A DNA stretch of 64,000 nt from Isoetes taiwanensis (taxonomy: Eukaryota; Streptophyta; Lycopodiopsida; Isoetales; Isoetaceae). The notes below the pieces were generated by a model. It searched no databases. It saw nothing but the letters and a program-made list of their open reading frames with translations, and was not told the origin of the DNA. This document shows, one piece after another, positions 1-10,205 of this stretch. Position 1 is the first letter of the stretch. The number at the start of each line of letters is the position of its first letter. The DNA lies in contig JAJEKV010000006.1 in assembly GCA_021234155.1 (NCBI GenBank), positions 29,052,327 through 29,116,326 on the forward strand. Direction: 5' to 3'. The position numbers were made by a program, and so were the translations under genes.

Positions 1-2047
1 GCTCAAGGCACGTACCCATGAAACTTCCCCGAAGCTAACAGATGTCGAAGAGGAGAAACTGCCTCTGCAAGGCTGGAACTAGGCGGCTATCGTTTCAAGG
101 GTCGATTAGCATGCATGGAGTCGACGGGCCCATGTGCTCAACCAGGTGCAGCGTCATCGGTGTAAGTCTAAATCGAAGATAATAGTGAATTGTAATGGTA
201 CTGAGAGTGTCCGGTCGATCATAACGAAACATCTAACATAACATACAAAGATCAGTAACATAGATGCAATGAAAATCAATTCCTAAGATGGGTCTTATGA
301 TACAATCAAGTGGCCAAAACGACGCTACAAAACTCCAATTGGACGAGGAGGAAACGAACCAGGGAGCACCCGACAATAAGAATGGAAATATCTCAACAAC
401 AGGACAAGAATCGTTAGAAAGAACCTGTATTTCATGCTCAAGTCCCCATGATAGAAGTATAAAGCCAGAGAAACATCTTGTCGTGCTCGAAGGGGGACAC
501 GAACCCCAGTATGTATCACGACAAAATAAAGCCACCAACCCCGTGCATAGTGATCATGTTCAACTCACGATGTTACAAAGAATACCATGCAAACTCGTAT
601 TAAAAAAGGCGATACAAACCTACGTTAGTAAATAATGAAGAAAAATATGTGTTTGTAAGAAGGGTCCTATGATAGTCCACGTGGCCAAAAACCTAACCAA
701 ACAGTATGCAACGAAGTAGCCTAATGCATGCATGACTATACAAAGTAGCCTAACGCATGCGTGACTATACAGAAGCAAGATGGAATCGAAAAAACCGAAT
801 AAGAACCACTAGAAAGTACATGCATAAGAGACGGATCAAAAAACAATGCTTGATAAAACCAAAGCCATCCTTTTGAAATAAATCAAACAATGTTTGTACG
901 AGGGAACAAAATTATAAGAAAACAGGTAATGTCATACTGGAAACTAGAGCCTAGAGCAAACGGATGAGAAAGTCAACGTAATAACCACTACCTATACTAC
1001 AACCAGAGGGTACTGCAGAGAAGAAACTAGACGTAATAATAAGGATGCCAAGGTGGATTTGGAAGGTAAAAACCAAACCAAAATAATGCTTAAGGGTTTT
1101 TTTAAAAACTATAGGAGAATGTGAGCACCCGAAAACTGGGGGCTCACCCATCGAAATCTATGGCATGCTGTGGGCCGACTACTATGAGATCCGAGATCTC
1201 CTGGATGGCTGCCACGTCGCCCTATGATGCAGGCTAGGCAGGTGAGGTCAACAAAACCACAGAAGGCGGTGACAGATCGAAAACGGAAGGCTGTAAGACG
1301 GCCAGTTGCAGAAGAGAAGCAAGCCAGAGATAAGACAAGGATGAAGAATACAAGGCGGTGGATTGAACTAGGTAGATTAAAGGTCACCGATCTAACAAAA
1401 ACTGGAATGAAAAAGGAATACTCCAGCCAGCAACGACCCAGCTATAAGGTATAATGAATTTACCACAGCAATCAAACAAAAGGGAAGGAATCAAACCTGG
1501 CAACCATGAATCAGAGCCCAAACGCCTCCAAGGGCGGCATTTATCAGCCGGATCTTCAAACTGGCACGGCAAACCCAACAAATCCATTGCTGGGGTTTAA
1601 AAAATTCCACGACCCAGAAGACAAACAAATCCATCGATGGAGCACCCAACCTGGTACCGAGCCCCCGAAACGCCCAAATCGATCTGCAAGAATGTTCCAG
1701 AAATGAATCAACCAAAAAAGATGAACAAAATTCAACCTGTGATGGAAGGCAAAGTCGGCAAAGCCAAAACTATCCAAGAAACCCAGGTCGGATCTAGATC
1801 AGACATCCTGGCCAGAACCTGCAAACCAAACAAAAGGAAAAAAAAAGAACCGCTCGAACCAACAGACGCCATGATAGAAGCTCCAACAGGCTTAAGCTGA
1901 TGGAAGATGATTGTGGAGGGAATAGAAGAAACTTGTGGAGCCAAAGAGGAAAAATGAATGGAGCTCAAGAGAACGCCGATGAACGAAAACAAAAAGAGGC
2001 GAAATAAATAGGAGATGCGAGGAAGGGCGTCCCCATCCAAGGAATGT
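1..2047. other. Intergenic, no supported gene; old internal duplication
   Basis: I see no protein family here. Short open frames exist on both strands, but none shows a domain, exon borders or consistent composition. The stretch at about 286-460 resembles 661-830: both have a GGGTC(T/C)TATGATA start, then a GTGGCCAAAA block, then a similar AATAAGAA/AGAATCG block further on. This suggests an ancient direct duplication of about 370 bp. Composition is A-rich on the plus strand, as in degraded transposon sequence. Confidence 0.4.
713..770. repeat. Two-copy 29-bp tandem repeat with palindromic cores
   Basis: Two adjacent 29-bp units share AAGTAGCCTAA and TGACTATAC. The unit centres are the perfect palindromes ATGCATGCAT and ACGCATGCGT. 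They differ only by symmetric C/T and G/A changes at the CpG positions. Confidence 0.8.
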
Positions 2048-2075
2048 CGGTTCTATTGCTATCGCAATAGAACCG
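2048..2075. repeat. Perfect 12-bp-arm hairpin
   Basis: CGGTTCTATTGC and its exact reverse complement are separated by TATC. The hairpin lies about 200 bp upstream of the ParB-methylase-like pseudogene. It could be a MITE end or a transcript hairpin; no function is visible. Confidence 0.85.
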
Positions 2076-2278
2076 TGGCATTAGGGGCTTGTTGTTGGCA
2101 AATGGCGCATGCGAACTGCTTCCATGTGCTTATGCACTGAACTCAGATGCAACCATTTGCTTAGTCGTCTGGTCTGTCTACTTGTTTCAGTCAGAGTTAT
2201 TGATGCCTCTGTTACTGATGCCTCTTTGTTGCAGCTATTTTACGTCCAGAAACACAATTTCAATCCGACCAGACTATC

Positions 2279-3180
2279 ATGCTGACAGATAGGAACTGGT
2301 GCATGGAAATAATGCGGGTGAGCCCCTCCACTGCTACAGGCTCAAAAGGAGACTGCAGAAGAGAGCTCTGCCTGCTGATAAAGGAGACGGCCACAGAATC
2401 ACCCGGAATTTACCAGCCGGGTGTCTTGGTTAACATGAAGCTGGCTAGCAAGAGCGGTCGCTAAGATTGGATCCGGGTGGTCTGTGAAGACACTATGCAG
2501 CAGAGAATAATAGTCTACTATGTGGACTGGAAGTTTTATGATCCCACAATAATGTCTGCTAGTATCGCAAATATAGCTGGTTCGGCAAGAAAGCAAGGCT
2601 GGGCGCTGCCATCATACAACAGCTTTGAAGAAGCTGACATCAAAGGTCCACAAGAAATCTTGAGGGGTTTTATGATTCTTCGCAATCGTTTGAACGAGTC
2701 GAAAAACTCGGCTTCATTCGTTGTCAAGCCATTAGCCCAGCAGAAACTACCCGCCATTGTGGACACGGCCTGGCTGAAAACAGTTAGCAGGAAGAAGACA
2801 AGACAAACTAAGGAGGCAGCTGCAGCTGCAGCCGAAAAAGACTCCTCATCTTCTACTGAGGATGTTGTCCAGGAAACTGAGCAAGGAAAGGCGGCGGACA
2901 AGGGGAAAGTCAAGAGAAAGGATCACGAAGATCCTGATAAGGAAAAGAAGGAAAAGAAAGAAAAGAAAAAGGAAAAGAAGGGAAAGAAAGAAAAAGGAAA
3001 AGAAAGAAAAGGAAAAGAAAGAAAAGGGAAGGGACGGGAAAGGGCAGAAGGAAGGAAAGGCGGGACAGGAAAAGGACGGAGAGGAAAGGGAACCAGAGGA
3101 AATGGAAGGGAAAAAAAAAAGAAGAAGAAGCACGTGGCTAGAGACCTCCGAGAAGGAGAGGACACCTAAAAAAAAAGGAG
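2279..3180 (+). pseudogene. N-terminal part of ParB/methylase-like fusion gene
   Basis: One frame runs from about 2279 to 3169 with a single TAA at 2462-2464; coding character is the same on both sides of the stop. The first part is not a family I know and includes PALVDTAWLK-like wording (PAIVDTAWLK). It passes into an Ala/Ser/Glu linker and then a long Lys/Glu-rich stretch from about residue 150 on. After about 3180 the likely coding frame shifts several times (a Ser/Pro-rich stretch, then EEEKTAENTLQKIIDHRH near 3395-3445) before reaching the ParB-like segment in another frame. The stop and shifts make it a pseudogene, or badly assembled sequence. That it belongs to the same gene as the next two entries rests on order, strand and near-continuous coding. 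Confidence 0.55.
2935..3130. repeat. Polypurine GA-rich tract encoding Lys/Glu
   Basis: About 195 bp are almost pure A and G on the plus strand, built from AAAAG/GGAAAAG-type words. In the coding frame this gives a Lys/Glu/Gly run. Polypurine tracts of this kind slip easily, which fits the frame loss immediately after it. The opposite-strand Phe/Ser/Leu reading is a shadow. Confidence 0.85.
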
Positions 3181-3439
3181 ACAGACTTCGGACTCCCCAA
3201 ATTCCGGCTGAAGTCCAAGACGGAATGAGAGAAGCGATGAAAGCAGCCGTAGTGGTGGTGTTCCTCCAAGCCCATCACATATCCAAGATTCTGCGGGCAC
3301 ACCGGCCAAAAGGGTCACCATTCAGAAGCCAGAGCCAAAGAAGCTTACATTAAGCATAGCTCAGGGTTCCTGCAAATCTTAAGGTGGAAAGATCAGAAGA
3401 GGAGAAGACGGCAGAGAACACGTTACAGAAGATCATTGA

Positions 3440-3977
3440 TCACCGCCATCTTTTTCCTCTGGGCATCACATTTATAAAACGAATAAACGTGTTCAAATTT
3501 ATATCAAGGGCCCAAATCTGACATCTAGGCCAAGAAATATGGAGCACGTCAAGACCTTAGTGGAATCCTTTCAAAGAGACCCACATCCGGTGTTCACTCC
3601 TGCGGACGTGATTCCATTCAATCCCCTCACAAAGAGACTACAACCTTGGAAAACTGAGGATGACCTCATGGGGATGCACTATTACATAGTGAATGGCAAT
3701 CATTCTGTTATGGCCGCTCAGCTTGTATGTAAAAGACTCGGCACAGTGAAGTCCCAAGAACAAATGGCAAAGATTTATGAGTATCGGAATTGCCGAAGTC
3801 TTGTTCTGCACGGTGGACGAGCAAGAGTGCCTCGCAGCCTCGGTTGAAGTCAATGATATTGCTGCCAAGACTATCTTTAAGGAGCCTTTCATTGATAAAA
3901 TAACCCACCTGCGGCAACAATATGCTCTTTGCGGGAAGCCTGATCCATCGGGACGCGGGCAATCTCTACCATACAAG
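3440..3977 (+). pseudogene. ParB/sulfiredoxin-like domain segment
   Basis: From 3440 the frame reads through YIKGPNLTSRP, a helix-like stretch and PFNPLT to YYIVNGNHSVMAAQ at about 3686-3727. The last motif matches the ParB/Srx superfamily signature (variable beta strand, then G-x-H-[RS]-x-x-A-A), which in ParB proteins binds CTP and in relatives forms a nuclease-like fold. Near 3795 the reading must shift by one base: after YEYRNC, sense continues in the frame starting at 3777 (FCTVDEQECLAASVEVND) up to 3977. There a GT donor (AAG|GTACAT) may start a 126-bp intron. The histidine of the motif is present. The family assignment comes from motif recognition, not from a search. Confidence 0.5.
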
Positions 3978-4103
3978 GTACATGGTGTTTTAATTTTCTG
4001 CAAGATTAGCAAATGGCGCCGTGGCGCCATTTCCTCAGCAAATGGCGCCACAGCGCCATTTCATAATCATTTGCATTCAATACTAACTTCTTGTTGTTTC
4101 CAG
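3978..4103 (+). other. Probable intron with GGCGCC palindromes
   Basis: The segment starts GTACAT and ends TTGTTGTTTCCAG, a good polypyrimidine-AG acceptor. It lies between two coding stretches. The downstream exon enters its best frame only after a one-base shift, so either the boundary or the frame is damaged. Confidence 0.4.
4011..4061. repeat. Paired AAATGGCGCC inverted repeats
   Basis: Two palindromic hairpins sit side by side. The first is AAATGGCGCC-GT-GGCGCCATTT (4011-4032). The second is AAATGGCGC-CACA-GCGCCATTT (4040-4061). Related AATGGCGCCA words recur at about 5864 and 5904 after the gene, and AAATGGCGCATGC occurs at about 2100 before it. Confidence 0.85.
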
Positions 4104-5685
4104 CGTTATCTACCATGCGTGGTAAGCACCCGAAAGATTTCAGCCATTGGGTCTTCATGCCAGAGGATATTTTTCAGCTATTCATGTCCCTATGGAACTT
4201 GTGGAAATCTTGCAAGCTAACAGATAATAAGGGACAGACTATTACCTGTAACTGGGCAAAAGAGTGTGACTACTTCAGTCAGACCTACCTGAGGTGCATG
4301 AGGGGTGTCGACTATGAAGACTGTTGGATTTTGTTCCAGGAGATGCTGGATGGAAAGACCTACGTGAAGGTCACCACTGATTATACAGATAAGCACTTCT
4401 TCAAGACAAGGGCAAAGACACTACGATCTATATCGTTCTTGAAGAAGGAGATTTTTGAATATGTGAAGGATAATTTTCCGAGGAAGTTTAAATCCTTCAT
4501 CGATCTCAAGATCGCCGCATGGGCTTCGAGGACAAATGACACGATTTCCATGGCCACCTTGCATAGTAAGTGGGTTGAAGTTGGAGTGACCAAGGAAGGA
4601 GTTTTCTGTAACGTGCCACCCGCCTTTGGCAAGATTTATTACGCTAATGCCGCCTTGCGAGAGAGGATAATCAAGACTTCCGCTAGGCGGTTGAACTAAC
4701 CGACGCCAGGGGCAAGTTGTTTGCACTCCCGTCGCATCAAAGATCCTTGATAGCCCTAGACACTAGAGGCATAACTCCAATGTGGGACAAAACCACACTA
4801 TCTAATTTCTTTGATACGCTTGTAAAGAACACCACCGATTCTTTTGGATAGTGGTCTTTGCAAGGCCGAGCATAACTTTTTGATTTCATCTCAGTGTTGG
4901 ATAATCTGATTCCGCATCCGAGTTTTATTGGCATGTATGAGGACGAATACAAGAATCCCCCTACCCCAGGAGTTCAGGAGGTCCATGCACTAGTGTACGC
5001 CACAAAAATTCAGGTCACTGCAGGTCATCCTGTCGATGAAATTGACCTCAGATTCCCCTTCAACGATCATCCTCAAGAACTGCCACCAGTTCCTGTGCCT
5101 AACGAAGAAGACGAAGAGGGGGAGACCGAGGCTATGGCAGGGAAGCTCTGCAACAGCAGATTCAGGTACAGCTGGCAAGGCTTGCCAGGGGACATAATCA
5201 TGAGAAACCAGCTGGGGCCTGCCACATGCTCCTACCTCGTGCAGAAAATGGTACCGCCAGGAACATGGGTGTTTGATTACTTCTCCTGTGGTTCTTTTGG
5301 CCGGGCTTCATTGATGAATAAGAGACTTTGCATTGTGTTCGAAAGTGACCCGGTTAAGCAGGAGTGCCTAAGGGGGATTCTTGATAGGCTTGACCGCCTC
5401 CTGAATCCTATACTTGCAGCACTTCCTGTGACAGAGAGACAAGGTGCTGTTGTTGAAGAAGATGTAGATCCACCAAATCCAGAGATGCCTGAAGCTCCAC
5501 CCGATGTGGACTATGATGTGATCAGGGACACACAATTCAATCTGAACGTTCTTGATGATCCCAATTTCACTGCCACAGCGTTCGAGAGCTTTCAGGGAGA
5601 TCCTATGGCTGCTTCTTCTAGCCATGGCCCTGGCGATGCGGAAGCTGATCCTAATGTGGAACCTGATCCTGATGCGGAACCCTGA
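4104..5685 (+). pseudogene. DNA-methylase-like C-terminal domain of the fusion gene
   Basis: Three collinear pieces carry sense: 4106-4690, about 4690-4850 in the next frame, and 4894-5685. Two or three frame changes lie between them. Features resembling DNA N4/N6-methyltransferases are WIVVFARP near 4845 and, in the last piece, VFDYFSCGSFGRASLMNKR followed by LCIVFESDP at about 5269-5350. These match the SAM-binding motif I (D-x-F-x-G-x-G) and the following acidic residue that contacts the ribose (gR..iaiE.D). Motif I lies C-terminal, the order expected of a permuted class. The usual (D/N/S)PP(Y/F) catalytic motif is not clear; VPPAF near 4615 is the nearest. The protein ends in an acidic DAEADPN-type tail at 5685. 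Function, if any, is probably lost. Confidence 0.5.
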
Positions 5686-5689
5686 ATTT

Positions 5690-6464
5690 TGTGTGATTAT
5701 AATGTAAATTGTACAATAATACTTTTGTAAACAGACTCTCCCTTTCGAGTCCTTGCCTGTTGTGGCAAATTTTTTGATATGCAAATCTATGAATTTGGAA
5801 ATTTTAACTAATATTGTGATGTTATGTTTCTTTAGCTTCTTTATATGCACCGTTAGTATTTTTAATGGCGCCAATAAATGACACTTTAGAGGCATATTTT
5901 TTCTAAATGGCGCCATAATTGCTTACAAATTTGGCATAAAATGAACTAAAAGGGATTTTCGTTCCTAATTGGAATCACGAAATTTCTCATTTTAATGAAA
6001 TTGTGCTTTACTCACGCCCACGCCCACAGAGCTACGCTGCACCCACGCTTGCTCACGCTCATGGCCACGCTTCTTGCTCAAGATCCACGCTCTGCAAACA
6101 TATTGTCACACATAGCCACACTCTTTTATGGCTGATCACGGGGGAAGTTTTTTTGGTGTTTATATTTTTGAAGACCCCCTAGTTGTTTTTAAGTAAACTT
6201 TTGGGCAAGATTTAACCCGTAATATAAGGGGATGGTCTTTATGTTTTTTTGGCCCAAGTTCCTATGATCCATGTTCTGCATTAACATTCCTTTGGATCTT
6301 ATTCGTCATCAACGCATTCATGAAGATCTTTCGGCGACAAAACCAACCATTACCATTACTATCATTTTCGCCCCTAAAATTTTTGGCACCATGTTGTAAT
6401 TGTCAGACTTGTCTTATAAAAGTCTGTACATGTTTTTGTGCTAAAATCTTTTAGGGGGTGGCAG
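5690..6464. other. Intergenic flank with GGCGCC words and a CACGC-rich patch
   Basis: No gene is visible. AATGGCGCCA occurs at about 5864 and 5904. A patch at 6013-6110 repeats CACGC/CCACGC. From about 6400 the sequence looks like the end of an LTR-element internal region and finishes in a purine-rich TTTTAGGGGGTGGCAG. Confidence 0.4.
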
Positions 6465-7102
6465 TGTTAAACCACCTAGTGGTTAACATTGTACACATGT
6501 TAGGTGTCAGTGGTCGCAGACTGACACTTGGCATGATTAGGTTAACTTAAGTGTATGGCTTAGATTTAGCTAGATGTAGGGCTCAGATTTGCGGTCTTCA
6601 CTATATTAGACCGGAGCCTCTTCAGATGTACTCAGGTTTATCTCAAATTTGGAGAGCCTCATTTGGCCACGTTCCCTTCATTCTTTGTACATATTTCCTT
6701 GTCTTGTTCTTGTTTTATGATCATGAGCATGGCAGCTTTGTAGCATCCGCCAGTCATAGACTGCTGCAGGGTGCATGCCAATTAACAGAGACAGCGGAGC
6801 CGGGGAGCATGGCCGAGCTAGAAGATTCTGGGCTAAGTTGCTCCATTACATTGAGAATATTGTGGCTTGTATAATTCTTCTGGATTCATGTTCATAATGG
6901 ATAATGGAAATATTAGAATGGTTCAAATGTCAAGCAAAGGAAGATTCAAATTTTCACCAATATCATGAATCTAGAATTACATGAGATTGACAAGATCTCG
7001 AGTTGTCAGAAGGGTCAACTCAGCAGGCTCGTCACAAGAAGCCATATGTCCACTTTTTGGACCTCTTTTTGACAATAGAGTATATGGTATTCCATTCTAA
7101 CA
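6465..7102 (+). mobile_element. Possible LTR (copia-like)
   Basis: The segment begins TGTTAAACC directly after a polypurine-like TTAGGGGGTGGCAG and ends TTCTAACA, giving TGTTA...TAACA inverted ends. Just inside the 5' end, CCACCTAGTGG forms a palindrome. Length (638 bp) fits a plant LTR. No second copy is in the window, so the boundaries rest on the ends and the polypurine tract only. Confidence 0.35.
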
Positions 7103-7232
7103 CGTTGTAAGGGAAGAAATCACTGTCTCTTGCAAGAAAACAAGATATGGGATTGTGGACTTAACTTCAAGAGCTTGAATAAAAAAGGTTTTTCTGAACA
7201 CACTACAAAATTCTCTCATGCTTCTACCAACA

Positions 7233-8752
7233 TGTGATGTTCCAGCATAATATACGATACGAATGCGTATATTATATTGCCATGCCACTCGTACATGTCA
7301 CCTTGATGACATGTACTTGGAAACCATAAAGGGTTGCACCCTGGGGGGCAACCTCTTATGTTGCACATATCTATAAACATATGCATTTAACCCCTTTGCC
7401 ACATGGCAAAACCCCATATGTCCTTTTAACCCTAACCCTAAAAGGTCATGTAAAACGAACAAAAAGGAAAACCCTAAACCTTTTCCATTTTCGCATTTCA
7501 GCTTCCTTGAGCCATTCCGGCCAAGCCAAGCTGCTGATTCACATTGCCAGATGCCGCCAAGCCGTCTTTGTACAACGGATCCTCAAGATTCAGTCGCCTT
7601 CAACCCAAACAAAGGCATGGACGCGTTTCGAGGTGCAGGAGCAAGCCAGGGATCAGGTAAACGGTGATTCTGTTGTGCAATGTCGACTTTTAGTCCGACA
7701 ATGAGTTGGGTTAGCATGTTAGATTAGCCTCAGCAGCCTTATAGATTCTAAGATCACAAGTCCTAACAAAGGAACCTAACCATGTATATTTACGTAGATA
7801 GATTAGATGTGACTCTGTATTTCAGTTCTATGTGATGATGTTCTATTCTATGCGACTCTCGTATTGAGAAGGGGGGGTAGAGACCCTAAAAGCTTTAATA
7901 GTTGATGTATCTAGATCCCATCTAGATAGCCTCATTAATTCCCAATTAACGTGGCCTGTGCATAAGAGCCTGCCTGCAGATCGGTAGATAAGGAGGACAT
8001 GTCCCATTACAAATTGATCCCTCTGGTGTGTAAAGCCTACAAGGGATCTTAGCGGGTTAGGCGTAATGGCTTGCCACTGCGTGTGGGCAAGGCATGGCTG
8101 GACACCTCTTGGGTGATGTGTCATTTTCAATGAGGTTCAAGTCGTGGACGGGCAGTGGCCCTCTAGCCGCTTGTGGTGGGCATGCATACCTCTGGAGGGA
8201 GTGATCTCCTCCTGCCTCATCGGGACTAAGGAGATGAAACCCAGGAGTAGCCCCCTTGTCTATGCACCCGACAGGCTACGGTCAAGTCCCAAGACTTATC
8301 AACCTATTCTGCAAAGTACGCACAGGAGGGGCGGATGGAGAGGACTACCCAACAGCCATGTTCGTATGCCAGGCCAAGCTATTGCCATGAATTCTTTCTG
8401 CCATGACTTCTGGAGACCCAAGCCGTCAGTCCAATTCCCCTGACTCTGAGCCTTGGGTAGGATCTCCCCCATGTTGATGTTGTTGATGCTCTTACATGTG
8501 TATGCTATGGTGAGCCACCCTTCGAGGTGGAGTTATTTATATTTGATGTCATGTGCTCATGTTTATTTATGCCTCCACAGCTAGGATGTTCTCGAGGGAA
8601 GACGAGATAAATGACACATCCATTCTTCCTCATCGATTCCTTGCCAAGGGATTGGTGTCAGGTGGACGGCCTCTATCAGCTTGGTTGCCAGAGGGATGAA
8701 CTCCGACTTCGGATACGATGGGAGCATCATAGACAAAGTGGGGGACGTCACA
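7233..8752 (+). repeat. 5' LTR of the plus-strand retrotransposon
   Basis: The LTR begins TGTGATGT and ends ACGTCACA, near-perfect inverted ends. The tRNA primer site follows one base later. A diverged homologue lies in reverse orientation at 26,572-28,002, sharing collinear blocks: the TATACG pair near the 5' end, CCCTAACCCT, GAAGGGGGGTAGA, GGAGGGGC(G/A)GATGGAG and TGACTCTGAGCC(T)TGGGTAGGAT. Confidence 0.75.
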
Positions 8753-8753
8753 G

Positions 8754-8771
8754 TGGTATCAGAGCTATGAT
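8754..8771 (+). other. Primer binding site, initiator-Met tRNA
   Basis: TGGTATCAGAGCTATG is complementary to the 3' end of plant initiator methionine tRNA, the usual minus-strand primer of plant Ty1 and many Ty3 elements. It starts one base after the LTR. Confidence 0.9.
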
Positions 8772-8977
8772 CTTGGTAGACCAAGATTGAGCACTGATTA
8801 ATTCCCTGATAGGACTAACAGTAGACCTTCAGTCTTGGGGATGACAACCCAAGCATGAACCTTGAAAATTGGAAAAAAAAAAAAAAATCCATCTTAGAAC
8901 AATAAGCTAAGCTAGTATTAATTAGAAAAAGAAAAATTAAAAACATTAGAGACCTGAAAATTTTGGCCATTAGGGAG

Positions 8978-9910
8978 TAACCCCTCACAGAGTGCGCCAG
9001 GACCCTTAGCTAAATTTTAGCTTGAGCCTCTCCTGCACTTTGTGAGTGTTTGACCATTATTGACCGAGAAAGATGCATAATTAGAGTAATCTATTAGCAT
9101 AGGCCAGCTTAGAATTTCCATTTTAGCCATGAAAACATGTTATAACACTAAGACACTGTCCAAAAAACCTAAAATAGAGCCGAAAAGGAGCAACCCCTCA
9201 CAGAGTGCGCCAGGGCCCCAAGCTAAAATTTAGAATGGGCCTCTCGTGCACTGTGTGAGTGCTAGCAGTACTTTTTGTCTAGAACCTAATGTCTTAATCC
9301 AGCAAACACTAATGCTTTAAATAATGGTATAACATGAAAATTGCAGGTCGAAACCTAAAACTCAAGGGTTCTTCATTCTCACCATACTCCTCCAGCTTGC
9401 TGCTCTCTGACCAAAAATCAAATTTTTGGCGCTTGGAAGGCGATTGCAGTATTTCAAAACATGGCCTGCACCAAACAGACAGCTCGAGTGGTTATGGAGG
9501 ATAGATTGACAAGCCAAACAGAAGGCGAGAGAGGCTAGAGCGAGCCAGAAATGAAGAGACCCCAAAGCCAAACCCAAACCCGGCCCCATCAAACCCAGAG
9601 AACCAGGAGGAGAACGAACAAAATCAGGATCAACAAAAGTGACCTAATAGATCCCCATCCCTCACAGAGTGTGCCAGGACCCCAAGTTAAAATTTAATTC
9701 CGCCCTCTCACGCATTGTGTGAGTGTTTGACCACTGATCTATGCCTAGAAAAGTCCAAAACAAAAAACTAAGGGCATAGCCCGGCTTAACTCTGCGATTT
9801 AAGCAGGATTCTGCCCGTATACCAAAATTTTAGAGATCTAGAAACCAAACAGGAGCCCACCCCTTACAAAGTGCGTTTAGACTCTTAGTTAAAGTTTAAC
9901 TCGGCCGGCC
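8978..9910 (+). repeat. Four-copy stem-loop repeat in the retrotransposon leader
   Basis: Copies lie at about 8978-9052, 9190-9262, 9655-9730 and 9854-9905 (the last lacks its 3' arm). Each starts CC(T/C)CACAGAGTGCGCCAGG. It then has an A/T-rich inner palindrome (AGCTAAA/TTTAGCT, varying to AGTTAAA/TTTAACT) and closes with GCACTTTGTGAG-type sequence that pairs with the start. Base changes between copies preserve pairing in both helices. The array sits between the primer site and the first large ORF, so it would be in the 5' part of the genomic RNA. Confidence 0.8.
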
Positions 9911-10205
9911 CAAATTAAATAGCCACAACTCACCCAAACTACCTCTAAATTGGATGAAATTTGTTGCAATAGGATCATTAGGAAGTCCTTTAGATATCAT
10001 AACCTTAGACTACCTATCAAATATCTAGTTAGACCTTGAAGTGATAGACATATCCAAACCCTAAAAATTCCACAAATTAAGGTTCTGCCTATAATAACCA
10101 CGACCCTCATTTGCATCCCATAGTCTCACTCCTCACTCCACAACAATTTTCCTCCTCACAGAGGCGCTTACATATCTATTTGTTGACCCCATCCATATCA
10201 GCATC

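Noticed and set aside
2846-3165. Minus-strand Phe/Ser/Leu-rich open frames
   Set aside because: They are shadows of the polypurine tract that encodes Lys/Glu on the plus strand.
7430-7442. CCCTAACCCTAA, and TTAGGGTTAGGG at 27,739-27,752, as interstitial telomere
   Set aside because: Only about two units each, at matching places in two LTR copies, so part of the LTR.
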